From Strongyloides papillosus (taxonomy: Eukaryota > Nematoda > Chromadorea > Rhabditida > Strongyloididae), in assembly GCA_005656395.1 (NCBI GenBank), contig SRSI01000047.1, positions 62,001 to 126,000 on the forward strand: a DNA stretch of 64,000 bases, written 5' to 3'. How positions within the stretch are numbered: the stretch's first letter is position 1; every line of letters starts with the position of its first letter. The translations under genes and the position numbers were made by a program. The notes beneath the pieces were generated by a model. It was not told the DNA's origin. It made no database searches and saw only the letters and a program-made list of their open reading frames with translations. Shown here piece after piece: positions 22,099 to 30,930 of this stretch.

Positions 22099-22909
22099 CC
22101 AAAATTTTATTTAAAATTAACTTTTAATATTATATATTAAAATGTATTGTGTGAAGCAAATTAAGTTTTAAAATAAGACTAATTTCATAGAGTAATAGTA
22201 ATTTTTTAAATAATTCTCTAATCGTCGCTTTAATTTTTATCTGTAAGATAATTGCTATAAAATTAATCGCAAGACAAAAAAATTTTACTAAGTTGAACAA
22301 ATTTAATACATTTTTTGTGTGCTGTTATGTTTAGAATTAATCTAACATTTCTGCTATCAGCATCTGTTAAGTTACCTTAAAAACAATCTTTATCAAAAGA
22401 AATAAATGAATTCATTGTTGTAGTGCATGGAAAGAATATAAAAATGTAGAATTTTTTAATAAAAATTTATAACAGAATAGTGAAATATTATTTTATCTGA
22501 AACGGTTTTAAGAATATAAAGAAAGAAATGTTAAGAATTGTAAACATTATTTAAAGTTTTATGGATAATTAAAATTCTTATTGATAGAGTAAATTACGAA
22601 GTTTCTTAACATAAAATCTTACCGATTGAATGGTAGTACTTTTTTTCTACAAAATATTTCAAAATTATTTTTGAACGCTTTTAAAAAAATTTGTACTATC
22701 AGTTTGTTAACAACCATAAGTTTAAAAATTAAATAATGAATAAAAATTATAAGAAATGTCTTAAATTTTTTTTTGGTGTATAAAAAGTTTAGTAATATTG
22801 TTTAAAATATAGCAAACAATATTACTTGTAATATCATTTGGAATATAGTAATTTATAAATAAGCTAGAAAATTATTAACTTATTCTTCTTGAAATTCATT
22901 GGATGCTGG
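22099..22909. other. Intergenic, nothing recognised
   Basis: AT-rich. The stretch near 22201-22262 loosely resembles 21576-21640 inside the preceding MITE in direct orientation, possibly a second degraded fragment of it. Confidence 0.35.
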
Positions 22910-23944
22910 TTAAGTTTCTTTTTCCTCTTCTTCATCAACATTACTACCATCACCTTCATCGTCCACTGCTTCATCATCATCGGGATTACTACCAACATCC
23001 TCCTCTTCTTCTTCAACATCATCACCCGGAGGCGATTCTTCTTCAGCCTCTGCATCAGAAGGTTCATCTTGTTCAACAGAAGGTTCGGCTTCTTGTTCCT
23101 CACCTTCTTCTTCTTCTTCAGGTTGTTCACTTTCTCTCTCTTCAGGAGATTGTGGTTCATCTTCACTTCCACCTTCACTCTCCTCTCCATAATCATTCTC
23201 ACCTTTCTGTTCACCTCCCTCTCCATCTTCAACTTCACCCTCTCCTTCCTCTTCACCTTCAGCTCCTTCTTCATCTTCAGAAGGCTCATGCTGTCTAGGT
23301 CTTGATGAACCACTTCCTCTGCCACCTGATCCTCTACCAGATCTTCCAGGAGACGTTCTTGGTCTACCTATAGTTACTCTTCTAGGAGGTGATATTGGTC
23401 TCATAGTAGTTCTTCTTGATAAACGCAATCTTTCTTGCCGTCTTCTTCTCATTGCTGTTTGACGTTGTCTCCTTCTACGTTGGGCTTGACGTTGCTTCAT
23501 TCTACGTTGTGCCTGACGTCTTCTCATTCTAAGCCTTGTTTGTTGTCTTCTTCTTTGAAGTGCTTGACGCCTTCTTGCTTGTCTTAATCGTCTTTGCCTT
23601 TGCTGTCTTAGACGGCGCATTTTTTGTTGCCTTTGCCGTCTTTGAGCTCTTTCTCCTCTTCTTCTTCTTCTTCTTCTTCTTCTTCTTCTTCTTCTTCTTC
23701 TTCTCCTTCTTCTGGCTTCATCTGGAGCTTGTCTTTTATCTCTAACAGCAACATCCAATTTACTTTCTTTTTGGAAATTTTGGCTTGAAAGTGAATTTAA
23801 ATTATTATTGATAAGAGCTCTATTTTCATAATTTAATTCATGTTCAACCAAACCATCTAGTTTAGATTTTTCGAGGTGATAAGTAGAAATAATACCCACA
23901 AGAAGTATTATCGAAAATATTAAAAATGATTTTGAGTAAATCAT
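22910..23944 (-). CDS. Secreted charge-segregated Arg-rich / Glu-rich protein
   Basis: A single-exon ORF of 344 codons. The N-terminus is a signal peptide (MIYSKSFLIFSIILLVGIIS), followed by a short ordinary segment ending in a dibasic site, VRDKRQAPDEA. The next 115 or so residues are almost only Arg, Gln and Ala, opening with about 20 consecutive Arg encoded by an AGA microsatellite. A proline/serine/glycine hinge follows (RPISPPRRV to GRGSGGRGSGSSR). The final 130 or so residues are overwhelmingly Glu, Asp, Gly and Ser. Such a molecule would be disordered and zwitterionic, able to fold on itself or form a coacervate. KR before QAP suggests propeptide cleavage. The reading frame is fully open despite the repeats, and antisense or shifted ORFs here are shadows. 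A TATAAAAG sits about 47 bp before the ATG. I know no named family; low-complexity secreted effectors are the closest idea. Confidence 0.8.
   Translation of the reverse strand: MIYSKSFLIFSIILLVGIISTYHLEKSKLDGLVEHELNYENRALINNNLNSLSSQNFQKESKLDVAVRDKRQAPDEARRRRRRRRRRRRRRRRRRRGERAQRRQRQQKMRRLRQQRQRRLRQARRRQALQRRRQQTRLRMRRRQAQRRMKQRQAQRRRRQRQTAMRRRRQERLRLSRRTTMRPISPPRRVTIGRPRTSPGRSGRGSGGRGSGSSRPRQHEPSEDEEGAEGEEEGEGEVEDGEGGEQKGENDYGEESEGGSEDEPQSPEERESEQPEEEEEGEEQEAEPSVEQDEPSDAEAEEESPPGDDVEEEEEDVGSNPDDDEAVDDEGDGSNVDEEEEKET
23658..23704. repeat. CTT/AGA trinucleotide microsatellite
   Basis: An uninterrupted CTT repeat on the plus strand. Read as AGA on the minus strand it encodes the poly-Arg run. 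Length variation would change the run in steps of one Arg without breaking the frame. Confidence 0.95.
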
Positions 23945-23990
23945 TTGAGAAAAAGTTTTTCAATTGAATAAAGTTTCTGAAAATTTTTTC

Positions 23991-23998
23991 TTTTATAG
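23991..23998 (-). promoter_or_regulatory. TATA-like box of the charge-segregated gene
   Basis: TATAAAAG on the minus strand about 47 bp upstream of the ATG at 23944. Similar spacing occurs before other secreted-protein genes in the window. Confidence 0.45.
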
Positions 23999-24453
23999 AT
24001 AATTAAATTAGAAATAATGGCTTATTTTTTTGCACCTGTATCAGTTATTTTTGCGCAAAAAAGAAGTTTTTTTGTTTCTTTTCAAACATAAATTTTTATT
24101 TATTTTTTTATATTTTTACTAATATTACTAAGAGAATAATGCTTTTTTTAAAAAAATATTTTGATTTCTACAAAAAGTAAAAGTTTTTTATTAGTTTCCT
24201 TTGCAATTTTGCATTAGTATATTTTTTAATTCTATAATAAAGTATATTGTCATTGTTTGTTTTATCTGTATCAACTCTTTAATCTCAAATTATTTTTTAT
24301 TTGTTTTGTTCAGGTTAAATTAAAATAATTTCTATCAAAATAAAAGTGTTAAAATTAATTTTTGCTGAATGTTTATGTATTTTCTTTTATTTGCTGAAAT
24401 TTAATATAGACTAACAAAATTACAGATAGTTGTAGTGCATACAAAAGAATTTA
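23999..24453. other. Intergenic upstream region
   Basis: AT-rich 5' flank of the charge-segregated gene. No further motif supported. Confidence 0.4.
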
Positions 24454-24910
24454 ATTACTTATTATCTCAACATTCAGAATAGAAGAATGATTATTATTCA
24501 TTTATGGAAGATGTTTAAGATAATAAATATTATCCTAGAGAGTTTCCTCAGAAACAAACTAAGTATTGCCTTAGCTGTTTTGACCTTTTAACTACATTTT
24601 ACCTTAATTTTATTTTGTAACGACTACCTGTTTATTTTCCCTATTTCTTATATTATTGAAGAATTATGTCTTCACGTATTTAGCGAAGAACAAAAGGTGG
24701 AAACTTGAAGTCAAAAGGCCCTGTAGTTTTTTGTTGGAAAGGAATGTGAAGAAAACACAACCGTTTAAGTAACCACTTTGGATGTTAAGTGGGAGGGTTG
24801 GAAAGTTTGTTTCTTAGAAAACTCTCTAAGATAACACTTATTATCTTACAGATCCTTCATAGATTAATGGTAATTATCCTTCTATTCTGGATGTTAAGAT
24901 AATATGTAAT
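24454..24910. repeat. Foldback repeat with about 100-bp inverted arms
   Basis: The left arm, about 24454-24560, and the right arm, about 24805-24910, are imperfect reverse complements. Shared words include CAGAATAGAAG, AAGATAATAA, TTAGAGAGTTT and AAACAAACT. The spacer is about 245 bp with no ORF. No target duplication was recognised. It may be a foldback transposon or an end structure of the DIRS-like remnant that lies 1 kb to the right. Confidence 0.75.
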
Positions 24911-25919
24911 CATCCAACATTTTTTTCCCTCCAAACAAACTAGGTACTGACTATTTTAGCGGGACGGAAATTCTCCTTTTCTAAACAAGGCGAGAAATTT
25001 TTTAGTCCACACATTTAACCGAAATAACAGAATAAGATAACTTTAGAATTTATTCAAGAGAAAGTCTCTTATGTTATAAGGGAAAGAAAAACATAACTCC
25101 TATTTTAAAATAAGATAAGGTAAATTCAATTACAGTTTAAATTAAAGATAAAATAAAATAGTCAAATAAGATGACTATACCCATGGATAGGATGATATTA
25201 GAGAGTAAGATAAACGGGAACCTTATTATTTTAAGGTATCTAACACATTAGTCTCTGTATATCCTTGTAATAAAAGCGCTCTTAAGCAGATCCATTTTTT
25301 GACCAATTACACAAGTCTTTTAAATAGTTGAAATTGTGACCCTCCTTTTAGGACCCTTTATTGTAACGAACAGATCATCACCAATTCTTTTATCCATAGA
25401 GAGTAAGATATATTTTTGTAACGTTGTTAATGAACATCAGGAAATATCTTCAGGAAAAACATTCAATGTGAAAATGGAAACCAAGTGGTTTCGTCTTGGT
25501 AGGGGTTGTAACGTGAAAAATAGCGTGAATATTAAAGAATTATATGTTGGTAGTTTTAAGTGTAGCTATTTCACTCACTCATTGATGAGATACAATCATC
25601 AACAAGTGGCCGCTTTTTGACATAGAACATAACATCTTCTAAATCTAGTAGGCTTTTTACTGCTGATAAGAACTCACCAAGAGTTCAGATATGATTATCT
25701 ACTATTTTAGAAGTAGTTTGCAAAAAAAGTCTTATAGAATCGTAAAAATTCATTGTAATAGATATTTTTTTTCGGAAAGTGATCTACCATTGAGATGTAG
25801 CGGTGAAGTAATACTTGCTAAAATTGTTGAACTAAACTTACTACATATTGCTTTTTTAGACACAAAATAGGTCATTTGTGAAATTGAGATGTTGCTAATT
25901 TATCTATGTTAAGCTCTAC
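24911..25919. other. Probable decayed element DNA
   Basis: More complex base composition than ordinary intergenic DNA here. A third copy of the AAACAAACTAGGTACTG word occurs at 24936. A 94-codon plus-strand ORF (25336-25620) has varied composition but no recognised motif. The region is where the catalytic half of the minus-strand tyrosine recombinase would be expected, but I could not recover box I or II. Confidence 0.35.
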
Positions 25920-27100
25920 AAAATGCTAACTAGATGATACAAGTTAAAACATACAGTTTCTTAGTATTATCACTCCAACTAGCTAATATGGTCTCTGCAG
26001 CTTCTAGAGACAATTCTCTTTCAAGTTCTTCACGCAAGCTATATAAACTTTAAGTTTGAACGAAGCTTTTGTGAGATTTAAATCTGTAATAGAAAACAAA
26101 TAAGTCCATCGTAAAACGTGAATTTTAATTTTTTAAAAATTTTCGTTTCATAAAGTGTAATATATATAACCCACCCATAATGGTAATAAGATGATAAATT
26201 TAAAACTTTCAAAATGCCTCTGATCACGTAATAACATGTTTAATGTTTTTAAAGTCATATTGATTGGCAGAAAAATATAATAGAATTTTTCCCTCTTATA
26301 CCAATGAAGAAGGAAAAAATTTTACCTAACATATTAAGTTTATGATAAAAAGAATAAAAATCAGAGCACATTTTTTTAGTGTTGGATGCAAAAATATCAA
26401 AAAAGTGCAAATTAAAGAAAGTATTAATCCCTTTAACTTTCTCAATGTACATATCAATTAAAGAGAGTTTTTTTCAGAATCAGAGACCTAAAAAAAGTTT
26501 TTTTTTCTAAGTTCACGGAAATTTTCTCTTTTGTAATTTTTTCTCATGACAGTTGGTCGAGCTCTTTGTTGGAGATACCTGAAACATGCTCACAAAAATC
26601 TTTATGGTCCTCAATGTTATGTGTCATTACTTTTCTTTTTCTTAAAAAGAGGAACTCGGGAACATTTCGTAGTTCCACCATGTAAGAGTAAATGTATGCA
26701 CATTAAAAAGTCGTTTTTCAAAGTAAAGTGATTATACGTTCCCTTCCTAGATTGTTCTTTATACTTAGTAAAAAAGGCCGTAGCATATTCAATGGCTAGC
26801 AATTTTTTTACCGCTATTATATCACTTATAAAGGCCTCAGAAAATGTATCTTTTATAAAATAGCTATTATAGACGGCTTCCCAATCCATTAATGAGCATC
26901 TGTAAATATAACATCAGAAGAAGTCGAACTTATTAGAAATTTCGCACCACTGTACTGACGTAAATTTTCTTTAATGAATAAAAGATCTTTTGAATCAACT
27001 GATAGACTTGGAAAGCGATCATAATTAGTCGTACCATTTAGAGCAAGTGACAATTGCTGTTGTACAGAGTGTTCAACAATATACTGGAAAAATATGAATA
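25920..27100 (-). pseudogene. DIRS-type retroelement remnant: RNase H to recombinase N-terminus
   Basis: Minus-strand frames give, in the order expected for DIRS/Ngaro/PAT elements: a pre-RNase H segment with SKDLLFIKENLRQYSGAKF; the RNase H Asp motif DVIFTDAH (27095-26880); FSEAFISDIIAVKKLLAIEYA and HLLLHGGTTK (26889-26640); the closing VSGISNKELDQLS near 26570, matching IPG..N..AD.LS; HFFDIFASNTKKMCSDFYSFY (26452-26255), matching the DLFAS region that follows RNase H in DIRS elements; and, about 230 bp further on, EAAETILASWSDNTKKLY (around 26000), the recombinase N-terminal SAM-like start. Stops separate most blocks. Reverse transcriptase is missing. This is independent of the plus-strand recombinase at 20.0-21.1 kb. 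Confidence 0.72.
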
Positions 27101-27376
27101 AAAATAACTTCCTTCAATGTAGACATATTTTTAAAAGATTATTTCCATTTGAAAGCGTAACTATTTAGAAACTTTTTCAAACAGAATGTAAAATCATATA
27201 TTTAATATGTAATTATGATAATTATGTGACCTACATTTTGTTCGTGATTTTAAGATTTTTAAAAATTTTTCAAAACAAATTGACTTTTTGAAAACTCTTT
27301 ACTTTTCCATAATTTTGTATGCATCTGATATCCCAACTCTTTTTTTACAACATATTTTAAGAATTATTATTATATA

Positions 27377-28133
27377 CCATTTCCCGGTCAAATTCAACAT
27401 TTTCCCAACCGAATTCAACATTTTCCCATTCAATTTCAACATTTTCCTATTCAATTTCAACATTTTTTCATTCAATTTCAACATTTTTTTATTCAATTTC
27501 GACAATTCATAATCTTCTTAAAGATTAATTTTTTTAGTTATAAGGTATGTTTTTTAAAATATTATATATTAATATAAAATTATATAAAACTTTTAATAAA
27601 TTTTTAATTTATAAAAAGCATACAATTTTAAAAATTAATAAATTTGATTTCATTTATGGCAATAGGGAAGTTCAGCAGCACAATTTGTAATATTTTTTGT
27701 AATGTATCTAAAGTACCTATTACAATCAGTTGATGTAATATTATTTATCTCAGACATTATTACATCTGATAAAACTCCATTATCATTATTTCTTAATCTT
27801 GATCTAACGCAGTTTTTAATCTTAGAAAATGCATTTTCAATAGGATTAAGCATGTATGAATATGGTGAAAAAAATTTAAAGTTAAAATTAAACATGCTTG
27901 TAATTCTTTCAATTTCATCGCGTTTACTTCTTCATTAAAGTAAAATTTACAAGTAAGAGTACTTAATTTTATGAAAATTATATTTTTTACCTTTAAAAAA
28001 TTAAAAATAAAAGTAAATTGAAGCATTGTTGAATTTGAATAATAAAATGTTGAAATTGAATAGGAAAATGTTGAAATTGAATGGGAAAATGTTGAATTCG
28101 GTTGGGAAAATGTTGAATTTGACAGGGAAATGG
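27377..28133. mobile_element. DDE transposon remnant with tandem-repeat TIRs (757 bp)
   Basis: The termini are CCATTTCCCGGTCAAATTC at the left and its near-exact complement at the right, with TA directly outside (27375-27376 and 28134-28135). Each inverted repeat is itself an array of 20-21-bp units of the form CAATTTCAACATTTTCCNATT, about six units in the left arm (to 27505) and four or five in the right (from 28033). A transposase fragment lies between them. The inverted repeats stay over 90% matched by eye for about 90 bp, so the copy is not very old. Confidence 0.9.
27650..27895 (-). pseudogene. DDE_3-like transposase C-terminal fragment
   Basis: 81 codons containing FFSPYSYMLNPIENAFSKIK, the classic end of the Tc1/mariner/IS630 catalytic core (YSP.LNPIE..W). 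The Glu of NPIE is the third catalytic acidic residue. The first two Asp residues and the DNA-binding domain are absent. The frame is open from 28026 in a second phase. It sits inside the tandem-repeat TIRs and therefore identifies that element. Confidence 0.85.
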
Positions 28134-28248
28134 TATATATTCATTTTAAGTAAAGCAATGGAACATAAAATGATGTTCATTTTCCCATTGTGAAAATAAT
28201 TTTTTATTTCTTTTAATTATTCGTATAAAAAAACTAAAAGTGCAGCTG

Positions 28249-28443
28249 ATTCGAAATTAAGGCGACCATTGTTTAACTTAATTAAGGTGTTGGTCGCGGT
28301 GAAATTCGGTTTCACATTTTACAGAATCCAATGGTCAAGCTACAAAATATTTTTATTTATTGCTATTCATATTTAGAAATACCTTTTATTCCAAAAAACT
28401 GTAATAAAAAACAGTTCAGCAATGGTCGCCCTTATTCCGAACT
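28249..28443. mobile_element. Small MITE with about 30-bp TIRs (195 bp)
   Basis: ATTCGAAATTAAGGCGACCA at the left pairs with TGGTCGCCCTTATTCCGAAC at the right. The interior has no ORF. It ends directly against the integrase fragment that follows, and so probably marks where that gene is cut. Family not recognised. Confidence 0.7.
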
Positions 28444-28445
28444 TT

Positions 28446-28981
28446 AGCCATTGAACAACCATTTGGTTTACTATATAACTATAAAAGCAATGCTTGTGTT
28501 GAAAGATTCAAGAAAACACTATGGGAAGCCATTCGTGGAAAAAAATTAATAGGTAATCGAGAAAAAAGACAGCCTATGAAGCTTAGTGATATTGTTTATC
28601 ACTTTACTTATGCTTATAACAGATCAAAAAATCTTACAACTGGTATTGCACCGGCAACTTTGTTATTAAACACACTAGATAACAAATAATATTTTAATAC
28701 ATAATGGATGAAGTGGCATTTTGCAACTATATAAAAGCACAAAAAGAGAGTTGAAAGATGATGATATCAGAAGAAAAGGTATCCAAATACAACCTAACGA
28801 TCTTGTAATGAAGAAAGTAATTAGTAGAAAAGACATTTCTACATTCAATAAAACCAACCTACTTGGAATAGTCATTATAAAGTCATCCAACGATTATATG
28901 GAGACACATATGAAATCGGGAAACTATGGAAATCTCGAAAGTCTAGACAGAATATTGAAAAAATTCATGGAGATATGCTAA
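28446..28981 (+). pseudogene. Retroviral-type integrase, C-terminal part
   Basis: The frame from 28446 gives NYKSNACVERFKKTLWEAI, matching SNG.vER.n..lk near the Glu of the D,D-35-E core, then DIVYHFTYAYNRSKNLTTGI and APATLLLN, the usual end of the core. A stop at 28688 intervenes. The next ORF (28721-28981) has IQPNDLVMKKV, NLLGIVII and a short tail, resembling the integrase C-terminal SH3/GPY module. The N-terminal zinc domain and first two Asp residues are missing. It is not in frame with any other retroelement part in the window. Confidence 0.78.
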
Positions 28982-29164
28982 AATTGCACAATAATCAAAG
29001 TCAAAAGACATGACTTAATATTACAAATAAAACAATTCATTAAATAATAAATAAAGTTCAAGACAAGACTTTAATAATACTAAATGATAATTTACACAAT
29101 TGGATAAATAAAATTTTTTATTTCAACAACAAAGCATTATACTTTTAAAATATAATGAGGACAA

Positions 29165-29467
29165 TTAAAAGAAAGAGCCTTCAGCAGCAGAAGATCTAAC
29201 TTTTTTTCGCTCAACCTCGAGCTCAGCAATGTCATCCGATAATTCACATTTAGCAAACTTCTTTATTTGATGGGAATTCTTGTAGTAGACAGGTCCTATT
29301 CTATTGAAGAAGCTGTTTTTTTGAACAGCTACGTTTTCTGTGATTACCTGAGCATTGTATTTCTTATCAGGAACAATGGCTACACGGTATGGCAAGTCCA
29401 GAGAGGCTGCAGCTCGGATATGCTTCTCACATAAGCATTTATGTGGTCTACAAAGTGATATGATCAC
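29165..29467 (-). CDS. Unrecognised ORF with C-x-H-x-C-x-C cluster
   Basis: 100 codons ending at 29165. The start shows SLCRPHKCLCEKHI, a tight Cys/His cluster that could bind zinc; the middle has DLPYRVAIVPDKKYNAQVI; the end is charged (IAELEVERKKVRS). Base composition is clearly less AT-rich than its surroundings, which supports coding origin. The nearest same-strand ORFs at 29606-30330 look like parts of one decayed gene. I do not recognise a family; a viral or retroelement accessory protein is possible. Confidence 0.45.
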   Translation of the reverse strand: MIISLCRPHKCLCEKHIRAAASLDLPYRVAIVPDKKYNAQVITENVAVQKNSFFNRIGPVYYKNSHQIKKFAKCELSDDIAELEVERKKVRSSAAEGSFF

Positions 29468-29605
29468 TTCGATAGGAACATTCCTGTTTATCTAGGACAA
29501 TAACAGCTTGAGGGTATCACAATTGTTGATAATTAATATCTGTAAAGCAGACATACCTAGTAAGCTTAGAGAATTAGACTTTGACGCAGTTAGGGATCCA
29601 TCAAT

Positions 29606-30330
29606 TCAAAGACATGAAATTCTTTTAGGCAACTTGCCCATAAGTTTCCCAAAAATATGTCTAATTTTCAAAGAAGTCAAGCTATTCAAGGCGAAGATGG
29701 AGAGAAAGTTAATAATTCCTGATCCGTTTGTACACATAAGTACACACTCCGCTTCTATCTTAGCAATAGATTGATACATAGCCATTATTTCTTCCGTTGT
29801 ACGCACAGCCTAATAGACACTGCTTCCACTTTGACAACGGATTGATAGACATTCATAACATTTTCCGTGCTGCGCACGATTTGATAGTCCAACAATTTCG
29901 ACATCATAGCCTTTACTCTTGTGGCTATTGATGATTTCTTTTTGTCCGTTGGGACACTAGAAATTGCAGCCAATATTGCTCTTTGCCGATCCACAAAATG
30001 AGAGCGAGCATCATGGATGCTCACCATATTGTCAAACTTCTTCAGAAGAGAAACATGGGTTTCATTGGCCCACAATAATTTTCTCTCTAGTTGAGCCGCA
30101 GGCTCCTCCATCTCCATGAGAAGAAGTACAGCCTCGACTGTACATCTCATCTCCTTTAATGAACGGGAGAATCTGCCTAACATGACAGCCATGTCAACGT
30201 TGGCATCTTCATTTAAGAAATCTATGTTGACACCTAGATTCCCCCTGATCATTAACTTGAACTTGCTCTCCATCATCTTCAATTAGAAGAAGATTGTCCT
30301 CATGTTCGTGGATAGACATTCTTAGAAGGT
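29606..30330 (-). pseudogene. Decayed coiled-coil protein with internal duplication
   Basis: An ATG near 30319 opens MSIHEHEDNLLLIEDDGEQV. A one-base shift at a GGGG run near 30243 leads into the 165-codon frame with DMAVMLGRFSRSLKEM, LERKLLWANETHVSLLKK and VDRQRAILAAIS, a long amphipathic helix pattern. A 60-bp segment encoding RSTENVMNVYQSVVKVEA is repeated directly after itself as RTTEEIMAMYQSIAKIEA in another frame, which breaks the ORF. Higher G+C than the surroundings marks it as former coding DNA. Function unknown. Confidence 0.6.
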
Positions 30331-30661
30331 AAACTTGGATTTTCAATATCTAAAATGAAAAATATATTAAAACATATATATAAAATTATAAAATATATAA
30401 TAACGTATTAGTACAATAGAAAAAAAAAAATTCTTTTTAACTAAACTACGTAATAGTAGCAAATTAACTTTTAAAAATACCCTATCCTTTTAATTGGGGG
30501 TGGAAATACATAATTTTATATAAAATTAAAACTCAAGGTTAATTTATAAAGTACATTTGCTTGATTTTAAAAAGTTAAAATAACTTAATCAAGTTTTTCA
30601 TAAAAACTTAAGCTCCTGATAAAATGAAATACCGGTAACAATCCAACTATACTCCATACGA

Positions 30662-30930
30662 TTAAGGATTTTCGCAAGATATGAATTGACGATCAGAATC
30701 ACCAACTGCAGCAGTAACTAGTCTCTCAGCGTCAGCTTTGGTTCCTGGCTTAGTAGTGATAATGTCATGAACTGATGATCTTCTCTTCCACAAGTAATAA
30801 CCGAAAATAATGACTGAAAATTAGGAGATAATAAGAAATCACATAAACTAGACAAATTTACCAAACTTGAAAAAATAAACATCAGTAAGAATGGCGAAAA
30901 TAATCTCAGATTCAGTCCAGCAACATACGA
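30662..30930 (-). CDS. C-terminal exons of a single-pass membrane protein
   Basis: The last exon, 30662-30813, follows ATTTTCAG and encodes IIFGYYLWKRRSSVHDII then TKADAERLVTAAVGDSD and a stop. A 48-bp intron (30814-30861, GTAAAT to TTTCAG) joins in frame to an exon with WTESEIIFAILTDVYFFKF, so splicing creates one membrane helix followed by a KRR stop-transfer signal and a cytosolic tail. Upstream exons could not be set: short candidate pieces before GTAAGT and GTAAAC donors near 30990 and 31095 are too small to trust. It precedes the coiled-coil pseudogene on the same strand, an order that recurs near 35 kb. Confidence 0.5.

Noticed and set aside
22864..23325. Overlapping ORFs on both strands in the 22.9-23.7 kb region, rich in Lys/Met, Phe, His/Leu
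   Set aside because: They are shifted or antisense readings of the AGA/GAA-rich repeats of the charge-segregated gene; only the 344-codon frame has a signal peptide and sensible domain structure.
27288..27512. ORFs with repeated FNFNIF or KMLKLN words
   Set aside because: Translations of the tandem-repeat TIR, not genes.
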